The notes: generated from the letters alone by a model not told the origin. A DNA stretch of 64,000 nucleotides from Anoplopoma fimbria (GCF_027596085.1 NC_072469.1:11615914-11679913), one strand, 5' to 3'; counted from the stretch's first letter, positions 39,619 through 52,234 are shown. Numbers and translations: made by a program.

Positions 39619-40428
39619 GTAGGTCGTCTCCATTGTTGCCGTGCTACGTGAGGTGATGTAGCCCCGTCGGATCGGTCTCTCAGCAGCGGCCCGTCCATCG
39701 CTCCGTAGCCCGCATAGGCTGTGTGTCATCCCCGGAATCCCGTTCACAACATGGAGTGATTAGCGTTACGTTGGGTTGGTCGGTAAGGACACGGTAGAAA
39801 ACAACCAGTGGGACATATGGTTGTCTTTTTTTAGAGGCGGTTAACCGGCCAAACACGGTTCTCCTCCGGCTTAAGTCCCTGTCGTTGCAAGCGAGTCACA
39901 TCGGTCCTAAATGAGAGGTTTATATTTACCGACCAGGCTGATGCTGCGTTAGTGGGAGCCGTTAGATGTGTACGACTCTGAGAATGTCTGATGTCATCTT
40001 TCGTGTTAAACGTCCACATTTGCCAATAAGCGACGTGACAATTAAAGCGGTTAATAATCTGAGTAATGGTGTTTTGGCGTGATGGACCGGCGCTGCAGAT
40101 GCTTCGCCCCATACTCGCTCTTGATTTGGGGATGTAGCCTACTACTGGTCCCCCCCCCTTAAGTGGGGATTCCCATCCTCAAAAATCCTCTTAAATACTG
40201 GAGCTAAACAACACGACGTGCATTTCCCTTTTGTTTCCCTCTGTGGTCTGGTGTAATCAGTCCACAATGGTTTAGCAAACAAAACAAAACAAACAATTGC
40301 AAGTGAAAAAAATGCACATCACTTTTTACAAAAAGTGCCAATGATGGTGGTTGTCAAGTTGTCAGGAATTTAATTTGAGTAAATGATCATGTCCTTCAGT
40401 TGGTGACCATCATATCCACACCTACCTA

Positions 40429-40431
<3 letters not shown>

Positions 40432-40513
<82 letters not shown>

Positions 40514-40515
40514 TA
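40432..40515. repeat. (AT)n microsatellite in intron 1
   Basis: About 36 AT units with one GTAT interruption near the 3' end. Confidence 0.95.
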
Positions 40516-42342
40516 AAAAATGTTAAATGCCATTTTATGCATTCTCTATTCTCTCATTGCTATTATTTTTTGGCCTTTTTATTATTATTATTATTATTAT
40601 TTGTACGCTTTAGGGCTATTACTTTAACAATTCGTTTTGGTGGTTTTCCATTAAACTCCATAGAGGCCTGTCATTTCCCATTAGCTCATAAATATGAATA
40701 TGCATGTATCATAACTGGCACCCAGTTTAGGATAACATTAGCTAATGTATGCAGAGAAAGTGTGACTGAAGGCGTTGCTGGTGTACAGTTTCTCTTTTTA
40801 CGAAGCCGCAGAGATAAATGGAGCTCTGCAGCGGTTGGCTGAGGTCCCAGAGGTGAACCCAGGTAGCCTATGAGGACTAGTAGTCTACTGAGTACTGGGC
40901 CTGGTGCCGGATCATCTTTAGTTATCAGCTATTTATCTTACCCCCAGTTATCTCCCCTTGTAACCACAAGCAGTGGTTAACCTTTGACATTGTTTACATT
41001 ATATGTTAAATTTGCACATGTTTCTTTTTCTAATTCGTTATGTTCTGAGCTCTTTAGATTAGATTTCAGTGCCGGTGTTGCCTCTCTCTGTGCATAGAGA
41101 AAGTTAAAATGAGCATCAGTTTAACATTTCATCTTCCTTGTGTGACTCCTAATCTTGTTCAGGAGATACTGCTCTGTGATCAGACCCATGCAGACCAAAC
41201 CGACAGCACCACTTGTTCTGGGTTTATCACACAGTTTGAAGCATGACAAAGCAGTCGCTGACATCCACACAAACAGAAAGTGTATAACTAAGCAACCAAG
41301 GGAGACTCCAAAGAGAACTTTAAGATATTAACACAACGGTGTTTTTTTTTTTTTTATTGTTTTGCAGGTGAATACATATTTTTTCGATCTGTTTTATATG
41401 TCATGCAATTTTTTTAATTTTTATTACCATTTTTCTGAGCCCTCATAACGTAAATAAAAGCATCAACTCTAAATTGTACAACAACACAGAGGTTCCACAG
41501 TCTGAACCAAGACAGCAAACTTTACTACTCATTTCAACCTAGACAAAAGCATTGCAGACCAGATCCTCTCTTCCTGTTCTTACCTTTCACAATAAAAGCC
41601 CTAGACATATACAATGCGTAATTGTTTAGCAGAGGGAACTCAAATTCTCTCAGAGCATTTTGACTTGTTGATGAAGTGTTGCAACTGTCATACATTTGTT
41701 TTGCTGCCGCTATGAATAGTTTTGAGCATCTATTTGTCAACTTAGTGTGTTGTTTATGTGTCTCCTCCCTCCCTTGTGAACAACTTTAAACAGTATGTTT
41801 GTAGGGTTTTTCTATGAAAACATGGATATTAGTATGATGCCATCAATCACTACACAATAGTCACTGCCATTACCAAAATGTGATCCAATCATCTCACAAT
41901 ATTCACTTCACGTTAAAGACTAGCATTGGCAGCAATAGAATACTGACAATACAACATATTAACTATTGTTTTATTTTGTACTCTTTTCATGAAACACATC
42001 AGTGCAAATACACACACACACACACACACACACACGCATTGCATATCAGCTTTCACTTGAAGTGAAGAATAGAGCAGCTACAGAGTCCCGTGTTCACGTG
42101 GACAGGAACGATGACATCATAGCTATGGTTACCCATCTTTATGTGAACAATGAGCTGAAGGAGGGCTTCCTCTGTAGTGATCATCAGGGAGATCATTAAG
42201 GATTATTTCCAGCAGAAGCTTTTGCATGCTCTAAAAATGTGTGCAGAATTAATAATCATGTAGTCTGCAACGCAATTATATTGTTTAATTGTGCAAGTGT
42301 CCGAACAACTAGAAGAAGACAACTGGGGATATTTCCCAGGAG

Positions 42343-42346
<4 letters not shown>

Positions 42347-42429
<83 letters not shown>

Positions 42430-42430
42430 T
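42347..42430. repeat. (TG)n then (GA)n microsatellite in intron 1
   Basis: About 34 TG units followed by GAGAGAGAGAGA. Confidence 0.97.
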
Positions 42431-43229
42431 TTGTGAATGTGTGGAGCTATCTTGGGCATCCTACTAATATGGTTCTACATGACTAATGAGGACTGTAGGG
42501 ATTTGAACATGATGTGAAACAGCAGCAGGAATAGTTTCTGTATGTGCCTCTGTGCTAATGTGTGTCACATTGTGCACCCCTTTGTGTTTATATGCATTTG
42601 TGTTCACCCCTCATTGGTTAGTTACAGCCAGGACAGAACCACTGCTGGAGTCACAGGATGGCTGGAGAAAAATACAGGGAGGTAATAAGACAGTAGGGAC
42701 ATTAAAATAAATGAATATGTGAATTCAGTCGTTTCTTTGATTGAACTTGCTATTCAGCAGCTGGCCCTCTTAGATGTCAGATTGTCCTTGAAAGCACCAT
42801 CAACAAAGGAGTGAATTGTATTCTCGTCAGAGCCGAGTTGATATGGTGAACTTATCAGCCAACAGTTGCTTATTTACAGAGACACACTCTTCATTTGGAG
42901 TTGTGTTTATGTCAACCCGATGAATTTAAGTCCCATATTCACTCTCTATTAGCTTTGCTTTGGTCTCTATTAACTATTAACTGAGAAGAACATCCGGCTC
43001 TTTTATTCCTAACGCTCCATTATGTTCACCAGCTTGTCGCTGACTGTGTTGCCTGGGTCGACCCGCGACTGACCCACTGGGTCAGGAGGGTTTGTGTGTG
43101 CTTATGAGAAGATATTGCGGGTTTTGGCGGGCGGGTCAAAAGTGACCGAGCAGCGCTCTGGGGTAACATTGCGGGCAACAGTCCATCTACCACTCCCCTC
43201 TCTCTCTCTCTGTTGCTCTATCTGTCAAA

Positions 43230-43300
<71 letters not shown>
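43230..43300. repeat. (CA)n microsatellite in intron 1
   Basis: About 35 CA units, preceded by CTCTCTCTCTCT at about 43199. Confidence 0.97.
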
Positions 43301-43306
<6 letters not shown>

Positions 43307-43375
43307 TGAGCGGTCAAGTCTGTCCTTTTCACAGACCTCAGTCCTGACCAGGCACCATCCTCCGGTTCTGAAAAG

Positions 43376-43563
43376 TGAAGCCATGCTGAAGTGCGTTAAA
43401 CCTGCATTCTCTCTAGTGTCCATCAGGAGGCGACTCCTCTGGTTGTATAGAAGTCTATGAGAAAATGACTCTACTTCTCTCTTGATTTATTCCCTCAGTA
43501 AACATTGTCAACATGAGTTTATGGTCTCAATCTCTAGTTTCAAGTCTTCTCCAATACAGCATG
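43376..43563 (+). repeat. Dispersed fish repeat R1, copy D
   Basis: Covers CCTGCATTCTCTCTAGTGTC through TTTCAAGTCTTCTCCAATAC and AGCATG, then breaks off before the TTCATTTAGTAAAT segment. It is therefore 3'-truncated relative to copy A. Confidence 0.8.
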
Positions 43564-44183
43564 CATAAAGTAGTCTGTTTGGGTGTCGGGTTGGGTTCTG
43601 GTGGTTGATTAACGCACGCTAAAAGAACACTCTGACCCGCTCATCACTACTCTGCCTGTCTGCTGTTTCGGTACCAAGCAGCGAGGGCTAGAAACCAAGA
43701 CAGTAAAGTTGTGCTGGACAATGAGCTGAAACTAACATTTAACAGCTGCGTTAAGTTGAGTGAGCTTTAGATTCAGCTGATAATTCTCCATAGGTTCCTC
43801 ACTTCAAGAGAGCCCTTCCACATCGTTCCCACAATGCCATTTCGATCATGCTGTTATAGAGATATTGATTACAGCAGCTTTAGATTAACTAAGGGTACTG
43901 TCCTCACATACACGGACAGTGTAGTATTGATACTACAGTGAACACAGCCCACAAACATGCCATAGCAGAGGTCAGCCCCATCCACAGGACCAGACTGATG
44001 TAAAGAAAAGCACACATCGTATTCCGGCTGACATTTCCCCCCTTTGCAGGCTTGCCCCTCCACGAGAGCAATGCCAACCATGTGACCATCGATGGATATG
44101 AAAACTAGAGATGTGGAAAATGAGATGCCGCTGTTGTTGAATATGTTTTCGGTGGAGCGTCATTATCCGATGTGATGTGCTGT

Positions 44184-44216
44184 CTGTTTGTTGCTGTCTG
44201 TTTGTTGCTGTTTATC
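44184..44216 (+). repeat. Short 16-mer tandem
   Basis: TGTCTGTTTGTTGC repeated with small variation two and a half times. Confidence 0.7.
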
Positions 44217-46852
44217 TCTGTGTGGAGGTCAGCGTCCTCGTCTCTCCGCCTCCTCTTGTTTGTCCATCTGTGCTTCTGCTCCCTCTCAATTATTCATATT
44301 TTTATCCGACAAAGATGGAAGTATGATAACGTGTGATGATGCTGTGTTTTTTTGTTCATTTTTTCATACTTGAGTCCCTCCTGCTACATTCACAGCCTGT
44401 GCTTTTTAGTTTCTGTGGTTTGTAACACGCCCCCCCCCCCTTCTCCTCCCACTTCCCCTCAGGTTTTGGTCTGCTTTGGGTTGACTGGTCATTATGCTGA
44501 TGCAGCTCTGTAGTATCAAGGTCAGTGCCCCACCCCCCACCTTCTCCATTTGCCTGCTTACCACCACCCAGTCTGTCTGTAGCATTTTGGGATTTTGAAG
44601 CCTGGTCCCATTAGCAATACAGAGAGTTGTTCCGATTCTGATGTGTCAGAAATGCCTCAAACATAGCTTCAAATCCTGGAGCGGGTATTGTGAGTACGAT
44701 CTGATAGCACATTATCATATCATTCATCAGCACATTTACACACAACAGGAACTACAACCCAGTTCACTTTCTACCAGATCCGTACATCCTTCCTGATCAG
44801 TGCTGCACATGTGCAATTGGCAGGAAATGGGCAGGAGGAGAGCGAGTCACCATTATCTGTTAGCTGTTAGCAGCAGGTGGTAAGCACAATCCTGCCTGGC
44901 TATATAACGTTAACGGTGGTCGCATTGTGTTACAAAATGATGCATTCAAGCTCCATTTAGTTCAAATTAGTATTTGGCAAAGGTACATTTTAACGTTATC
45001 ATGATGTGTTATAAAATGTAGTTTTTTGTGAGAATCTTAAATAAACTCAGTAGTATGAAGTAGATATCTTCACAGCAATATGAAATAGATATTAGAGATG
45101 AATTATGAGCTGTTTAACGTCCTAACACAAGCTCTATGCAGATCATAATGCATCATTAAAACTAATAATGACACACAGTTTTTTCAATCAAAGCAAATAA
45201 AAATACAATCATCTATCTTCTAATCATTTGAACAGTTTTTTTTATATGAATGATCTACGGACGAAAAAAAACAAAGTTTAAGGATAACATTTAGAATTTT
45301 AGATGGTTTACACTGACTTCGGGGTGGTTGAAATTATTGTTTGGAATATGTGTATATATGCATATACATATATAGTTTAAACTCATCAAATCAGATTTGC
45401 TATTGGAAAAGAAAAAAATGGTAGCAATATATATATAATTATGTACAACGTACATTTTTTACATTTAGTATCGCTAAATCGTGTTAATTCCTAAATATAA
45501 ATTTACTGCATTATATATTATATAATATATATTTATCATCCCATATATTCTGCAATATTTGCCAAATCAATGAAAAGAAAAAAGCATATATTGGTACGAC
45601 CCTCGGCTAAATCAATAACTATGCTGGCTTTTCACTAATATCCGTATCACACAGTGACACAGGCAGACACATGAACATCGCACGGTGCATGCAGACGACT
45701 TTCTCCTCATCACCGACTGCACTCGCACAGTCCTCAGCATTTAGGACAGTCAGTCAAGGCTGGCTGAGTCGCCGAGTCGTGCCCCGGAGCTACTTCCCAA
45801 CTAGAGCGTTCTCTGATCCGATGGACGGCCCTCCCTCACATCCAGACGTGCTGGTGATGATGCCACATCACGCAGTGATCACAGCGTCCACGCAGACAGA
45901 CACACAACTCTGAGGGGCTCACACCTTTAAACATGTTCACGGGTGATGAAAGGTTCAAATTCACATGTTCTTACTTTCAGTAGGTAGGTTTTGTGGAAAC
46001 ACACTTATTTATTTTTATACTATTATACTTCACACTATTACCAGTGAACACAGGATGCGGACACAATACAATATGTGTAACATCTAATCAAACATTTTGA
46101 TTCAACATCATGCTGATATCTGAGGTTATAGTGGTGTTCTGTTGGTTTGAATTATGTTAAGGGTGTTTTTGATATTTTGTGTACTCAAAATTGTTAAACT
46201 AAAACAATACAATCCAGTGAATTGATACTACTAATGACAGTGGACCTGAATGAGTACCTCTCTGACACTTTATTATGAATCACAAGACCGGCCCTTTGTA
46301 GCATTCTAGCTGAGGATTGGCACTAACTACTTGAGGTCATATAACTTCAACCAATAGCAATGACCTCAACAAGCACTGCAGGGGGGGTCCTCCCCAGAAA
46401 AGTGGTGAAGTGTAATAGTTGTAGTTATTACGCCTTTCTGACAGTCTTGTAGTCCTTAACTCGGTTTGTAGTTTGCTGTTGTTAAAAAGGTTCAGTTTCA
46501 TTTTTATTTTATTTTATTGAGCCGAAGCAGATTAAAACATTCAGCACACCATTGTGTAAATGCTCATTTTCATTTACACTTAAAAAAGATAAATTGTAGA
46601 AAAAATTATTGTATTTGAGAACAGGATCAAAAATAAATAAACCAAAAACAGAAAAAAAAAAACAAATAAAGGAAATTATTTATAAAATATATTACAAAAA
46701 TGGACAAAGAAAAGAATATACCTAATTAAATTAAATCTAAATCTAAGAGTAGGAGCAGTCAGTTTCAAATCCGGTGTGGATTAAACAAATTCCAGTGGGA
46801 ACAATGCTTAATATCCTTAAAGCCATCAGGATAATGATCCTAATGTTTGTTG

Positions 46853-46853
<1 letters not shown>

Positions 46854-46890
<37 letters not shown>

Positions 46891-46894
46891 ATAT

Positions 46895-46972
<78 letters not shown>
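46854..46972. repeat. (AT)n microsatellite in intron 1
   Basis: About 120 bp of AT with two small interruptions (ATTT and ACACACAT). Confidence 0.97.
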
Positions 46973-46975
<3 letters not shown>

Positions 46976-47587
46976 TGCCGGTTGGTGTGAACAGTTTTCA
47001 TCATGTTTGATGAAGGCTTTAAAAAGGCTCTCTGTGCTGAACCTTTTATCAGATGTAACTGATCTAGAGACCACAGTCTTTATATGTTGTTGAGTCTAAG
47101 ACTAAAAGTCTAAACATTTGCTCTTGTTAATGTATTCTACCCACTCACTAACAGCAAATGGATGGATTTGGAAAGTCAAACTGTTTAGGTTGCATTCAGC
47201 ATCTTGAGTTGTTAATGTCATGCATTAGTTTGACAAGCTATTGCACAGCGCTGTACGTCCACTGTCCATGTCAATCTAACTAGCATGACGCTATCACCGG
47301 CAGCATGCCGCTCAACCCACCAACAACAACCCATCATCCTCAGCTACAATGCTAAGCTAACCAGAATGCTACCTAAGCCACGGAATAAACCAAACATTCA
47401 GTTCAACCAGCTCGTACGCTTCAGTATTCGTAAAGCTTTAGGGATACTGCTCCAAATTTGGTTATTAGAGTTTAGGTTTCTGATCTACTCAATAATCTGC
47501 GTTTTTAGTAATAAATCAGATTTGGGACAGAAAGGACCGATTGGTTCATCCCTACAGAGTCACAGCATGACTGGTGGACTAAGCAGA

Positions 47588-47636
47588 GATTTAGCAGCTT
47601 GCTTTTCAGCTTCTAGCTGCAGCAAGCTGCTAAATC
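47588..47636. repeat. Perfect 16-bp inverted repeat (hairpin) in intron 1
   Basis: GATTTAGCAGCTTGCT at 47588-47603 is exactly complementary to AGCAAGCTGCTAAATC at 47621-47636, with a 17-nt spacer. RNA from either strand could form a 16-bp stem. No flanking terminal repeats were found. Confidence 0.85.
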
Positions 47637-48291
47637 ATTTAGATTCACACACCGGCTCTGTGCTTCTCAGCCCACCAAGGGAGTGGAGTGAAAGACAACG
47701 TTGTCAAGTACTACTGAACACGAGCTGCTTGCTTTTAGCAGGAAGCTCAAACATGGGTGAAAGGAAGGAAATGTTGGAATTGAGTCTTAATATCCACATT
47801 CACAGACATGGCCATTGAAATTGGTAATATAAAGTTGAATACATAATCATTGATCAGTGGCCTGTAAGGCTGAACTTAGATATTTGTTACATGTTTTAAA
47901 CAACACATAGTAAAAGGAAGCTGCTAAAAAATATATATATATATAAAAATGTCATAAAAAAAGTCATTACTCAACACTCAAATGTTTCATGGTTTGAAAT
48001 CTTTGGTACAGACCATGAACCTCACACCCTAGCCGTCTTCTTATAGAGCAACCTCACACCTGGTGTTCAGCACACCCCCCCCAAAAAAACATGTTCAAAA
48101 CCCGACAAGGCGACCCCTGCCAAGTCTCCACCTTCACTGACCGCTATGACTGGTTCAGAGCTGATTCTGGTTAGCTTAGCCAGGCTTTAACCCTGATTAT
48201 GTGCTTTCTCCATTGATTTTCTTTGTGTTCAGAACAAACTATTTTACCTTGTTATCTGTGTAAAAGCTTCTTGCTGTGCGTTCTCTTGCAG

Positions 48292-48613
48292 AACTTGTAC
48301 CAGAGTCGGTTCCTGGGCCTGGCGGCCATGGCCTCCCCGACCCGCGGCAGCCAGACCCGCCAGCGCTGCAAGGACGCGGTTCGCCACAGCTACGGCCCGG
48401 ACAGCTACGCCGTCAACGGTCTGAACCAGGAGGACTTCATGCTGGGGCTGCCGCGGTCCACCAGTGACACCGATCTGGTCTCCCCGGACGCTCGCTCCAC
48501 CCTGGCCATCAGCTCCTCCCACTACACCATAGGCCAGTCCGAAGACCTGGTGATCACGTGGGACATCAAGGAGGAAGTGGATGCCGGGGACTGGATTGGC
48601 ATGTATCTTGTCG
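48292..48613 (+). CDS. hecw1 exon 2 (N-terminus and start of HECW domain)
   Basis: 322 bp between acceptor TTCTCTTGCAG and donor GTAAGT; phase 0 in, phase 1 out. It encodes NLYQSRFLGLAAMASPTRGS at the start, PRSTSDTDLVSPDARSTL in the middle, and ends DLVITWDIKEEVDAGDWIGM then YLV. These are hallmark HECW1 sequences; the DWIGMYL motif belongs to the HECW N-terminal domain. The ATG at 48328 sits in a strong Kozak context (GCGGCCATGG) and gives MASP as an alternative start in the same frame, 22 residues after the exon-1 Met. The exon is GC- and CpG-rich compared with its introns, as expected for coding DNA. Confidence 0.95.
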
Positions 48614-48986
48614 GTAAGTGAGATATGACATAATGACATTGAATGACTGAATAAAAATCATTTAAGTATATTTAATGAGTCCACAAACAGTCTACGTTAA
48701 AACAAGCGCTCCCTGTCAGTGTTCAGATGATGTTTAGACACTCTGCAATCAGGTCAGACTTGTTTTAAGAGCGACTGCATAGCAACTATGGCACAGTGGT
48801 AGAGCAGAGTGGTCCTTCAATCAGAGGATCGGCGTAAATTGTCAATGTTCTGAGCACTACACTTGTTTCTTTTTACTGAAGGCGTCCAAACTGCACCAAC
48901 ACTGCACGTTCTCTCTTCCCCAGCAAAAGACCCAAAAAAAGCCAAGTGTGAAGTAGATTGGATAAACCGTTCTCTCGATGTGTGAA

Positions 48987-49066
<80 letters not shown>

Positions 49067-49515
49067 GGATTCCTTGCTTTACATTGAGAGACGGTATGAT
49101 AAACCGGATTCTTAACTAACTTCAGATCAGTGCAGATGGGTAACACCGGTCCTCTGGTTCTACCCGCTCATTGTCCCCTGAGCTGAGTCAGATTCTGACG
49201 CGACACGTCTCAAAGTCAACAGAGTTACTAGAGGACGGAGTGTGTGTTGTGGAGGGACTCTGCTATCTTTACTATATTGATATATAAACTATATTTATTT
49301 ATACTAGTCGTCATGCCTCAACATGTCACAATTCCCTAAATATTGTGACGTTACACATTTGATCACATTGAGATTCATATCATGTATAATTGATCGGCGT
49401 TGGAGAATCAACTCATTTTATGTTACTGTAAAGTACAATGTAACGGGAAATGGAATCTAAAGCATTCGGAAAGGTTGGAGTAGCAGTGTGGTTTCAACTG
49501 TTCCACCCCTTTCAG
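48614..49515 (+). other. hecw1 intron 2
   Basis: 902 bp. Contains a degraded SINE head at 48783-48834 (GTGGTAGAGCAGAGTGGTCC, TCAATCAGAGGATCGG) related to the 37.2-kb family, and (CA)n at 48989-49062. Confidence 0.85.
48989..49062. repeat. (CA)n microsatellite in intron 2
   Basis: About 37 CA units. Confidence 0.97.
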
Positions 49516-49623
49516 ATGAGGCTTTGTCTGAGAACTTCCTGGACTACAAGAACCGAGGCATCAACGGATCTCACAGGGGACAGATCGTTTGGAAAATTGA
49601 CTCCAGCTCCAACTTCAGTGACT
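49516..49623 (+). CDS. hecw1 exon 3 (HECW domain)
   Basis: 108 bp between acceptor CCCCTTTCAG and donor GTAAGT; phase 1 in and phase 1 out. With the split codon it encodes DEALSENFLDYKNRGINGSH then RGQIVWKIDSSSNFSD. This aligns without gaps to human HECW1 (VLSENFLDYKNRGVNGSHRG). It is the middle of the HECW N-terminal domain, a region of unknown biochemical role that precedes C2. The exon is symmetric (phase 1-1), so skipping it would keep the frame but remove 36 residues. Confidence 0.95.
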
Positions 49624-52139
49624 GTAAGTAACAAAAACTCACTTGATTTTTGAGCAGAAGGACACCTTTGCAGAAGGAAATTAGCTTCTCATTAAAATCA
49701 GCTCAATAATGTTGCAGCGTTAAATCAGTTGTACCGCTTCATCCAAGTTGCATTAGCTGTTCGATAAATGTTTAAATGTTTTACCTGTTTATCTGTTTGG
49801 AAAGTATACAATTCCTTGTCTCCAGTTTTAGTGCCAAGTGGTCTTGACTGTGGTGTTTTTAGATCCTGTCTCAAATAAGTGGAGTGGATTGACCCTCTAA
49901 GCCCAGAGAGTGCTGCAGCAGCATGAGGAAAAAAGTAGCAGGGTTGCTTACAGAGGCACATCATTAGAGGGAGGGAGAGGGAGACATTGGGTGCAGGGAG
50001 ACAGTCACAAATGGTGCACAAACGCTGCGTTTAGGGTACGGGGGAATTGTGCATACTACGTGGATGCAGACTACATTTATCAGTGTGAAGCCGTCCAGGT
50101 GTTGCCATTTAGGAACTAGAAATGTTCCTTTTTCATTTCCCATTCCCATACCTGAACTTGTGTTTAGGCAGACAGCGAGTACTGATCCAAAACCAGTGTG
50201 TTGAAAACCAAAGAAATACATGTTATAATTTGTTTTTTAACAGCTGTATACAACTAACCCTTGATGTATGACCTGGCTCAGGTTAATCCTTTTGTTAAAC
50301 ATGAACAAATGCATACAGAGAATGAATGCCATAGCACTTTGTTTTATTATCTAATTTAACAATCAGTCAGAACTGAAAAAATAACTTAGATAAATCTAGG
50401 AAGGAATAAATTAATGAATTGTTGGGGGGGGGATTGGATGAAGGCAAGGTTCACCATGTACAGGTCTACAGACCATCACAGGGCTGACATATAGAGAAAG
50501 TCAACCGTTCACACTCACATCCACACCTACGGGCAATTTAAAAGTCATCAGTTAACCTAAGCTGCATGTCTTTGGACTGTGGGAGGAACCGGAGAACATG
50601 TAGAGAACTCACGATGACACCGGGAGAACATGCAAACTCCACCCAGAAGGGCCTGCAAGTCATGCTTAATCCTGTAGAAAAAAATCCATCGTGCCATGAC
50701 GACTACAAAAATACTTCTTCCCTCCAACATTGTCAAAAATGTTACTTTAGCCTCAAGATTAAACTTTTGAATTATGCTATTAGAATTTCACTGCCTCCAG
50801 TATACTGTGATTTTTTTTTCAACACACAGCTTGTCCATAATGAAGATTATTCATGTAGATGGTGCCATCATTTATAATACTGTACATTTGGTGAATTTTG
50901 GTCCAAACCCGGCTAGAATGGGACTTCTTATGTTACTCGTCAGCTGATGTGAACTCTCACTTGGGTTTACTTGTGAACATAAATAAAAAAGTTTGTCCGT
51001 ACTAAACTTTCATGGCAATCCAGATATTACAATCTAGTGGTGGATTGACCCACGGACAGAACAACATGGCCATCCGTAGAAATGAATTCAGTCATCGTAT
51101 CCATCCTATCAAAGTGTTGAGAGACAAGTCATTAACATTTAACTGAGATCTTAACCACGTTTGTTTGGTTCCTTGAAACCTCCTCACAAATAGGATGTGG
51201 ACCCCGGAGAACAGTTTAGTAATACAATTGTAATTTCTAGGAAACAGGGCTGCCCTGTGCTGTAATTGTTACAGTGATTGTTACCTTTAATGACTGAAAG
51301 CTGCTTGAACAAACTGTTCTGGCTGTGGATGTTGTGTACATTTAGCTTACATCATTTTGTGTCGTAATAAGTACTCCAACTATTCCCGGCATCTCCTAAC
51401 GAGGTTTTCTATGTACTTGTTCTCCTTTAAAGGGTACTTAAACTGAGAACATTAAGTGTTTTCATAAAATGAGTGTTATCAAACCGCGAAGGGACATTCA
51501 AATAGAAGTCACTATATTTTTTCCTCCCTGTCTGTGAGACGCTGCTGACACAAGCTGCCGGGCTAACTTGTGTACGTTCAATCACTTGCGTGCAGTGTCG
51601 CTGTGTGTTCCCCCTCTTCTCGTCAAATCATCTAAGTGTGTCTGCCCAAACAAGCAGAAAAACACGCAGCTTTAGCATGACCTTAATCTCCTCGGGTCCC
51701 CCAAGCCTTTTACATTATTTTTTTTTGTTGCTCTACTTCCCACTATTTTTCAAAAGACTATGTAGTCCAAGAAATTATAGATAACAAAGATGATCATTTA
51801 AATACATGAAAAAAAGGTTACTTTGTTCTCCTTTATCTATCTGCTTAAACTGTTGGGAAATATGATAAATATTTCAAAATGTTTTCATCACTGCATTTCA
51901 TATGAACATGATCACATGGGACTTCACAAATAAACAATGTAAAATTACAAAACCTTTTATTTTTGAATGTGTCATACTGGGATCTTTAGATTTTGGTTTC
52001 TGTTTAAAATTCTTATTATTTTAAAAGACAGTATGGAGTTGGATTCAGTGTTCAAGCAAACTAACTGTTGTTTTGTTTTCTCTCCATCATGGCCACCTCC
52101 CCTCTCCTACTTTCATGTGTGTGTGTGTGTCTTCCTCAG
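49624..52139 (+). other. hecw1 intron 3
   Basis: 2516 bp. Carries an inverted SINE fragment at 50455-50655 and a G-run at 50424-50432. Just before the acceptor lies a (TG)7 tract at 52116-52130, followed by CTTCCTCAG. No additional exon recognised. Confidence 0.85.
50455..50655 (-). mobile_element. Inverted fragment of the GGAT-tail SINE
   Basis: The reverse complement shows TTTGCATGTTCTCCCGGTGT, CACAGTCCAAAGACATGCAG and GCCCGTAGGTGTGGATGTGA, matching the SINE at 21.85 kb. Head and tail are both missing. Confidence 0.8.
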
Positions 52140-52234
52140 CGGAGACCCAGGTCTGCTTCAGGTACTACCACGGTGTCACCGGGGCACTGAGGGCCACCAC
52201 ACCCAGCATCACCATAAAGAAGGTCCCAGCACAC
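52140..52234 (+). CDS. hecw1 exon 4 (end of HECW domain)
   Basis: 95 bp between acceptor CTTCCTCAG and donor GTGAGT; phase 1 in, phase 0 out. It encodes [20 protein letters not shown] then [12 protein letters not shown]. The CF(K/R)[15 protein letters not shown] signature is nearly invariant among HECW1/HECW2 proteins and closes the HECW N-terminal domain. The acceptor is preceded at only 9 nt by a (TG)7 tract and has a short pyrimidine stretch. That makes the exon a candidate for regulated or leaky splicing. Skipping it alone would shift the frame. Confidence 0.95.

Larger units (their letters stand above)
39345..39730 (+). promoter_or_regulatory. CpG island around candidate hecw1 first exon
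   Basis: CpG-rich DNA spanning both sides of the candidate exon 1 donor, as is usual at vertebrate transcription starts. An ETS-like CCGGAAAT lies at 39390. The region upstream of base 39589 is presumed 5' UTR. No TATA box is obvious. Confidence 0.6.
39731..48291 (+). other. hecw1 intron 1, mainly non-coding repeats
   Basis: Apart from listed repeats this holds (AT)n at 40432-40515, (TTA)n near 40580-40602, (CA)n at 42009-42034 and poly-T near 41342-41356. A C-rich run lies near 44429, followed by very AT-rich DNA at 44990-45650. No further exon was recognised. The 177-codon frame at 47285-47818 has no domain and contains the perfect hairpin listed separately. Confidence 0.6.

Noticed and set aside
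47285..47818. 177-codon plus-strand open frame, the longest in the window
   Set aside because: No recognisable domain or splice sites, lies in hecw1 intron 1, and part of its composition comes from a perfect inverted repeat.
48223..48291. Upstream extension of the hecw1 exon 2 frame
   Set aside because: The frame is open upstream but has no ATG, and a good acceptor TTCTCTTGCAG sits at 48281-48291; the stretch is intron.
48244..48639. 131-codon minus-strand frame over hecw1 exon 2
   Set aside because: Antisense shadow of a GC-rich, strongly conserved coding exon.
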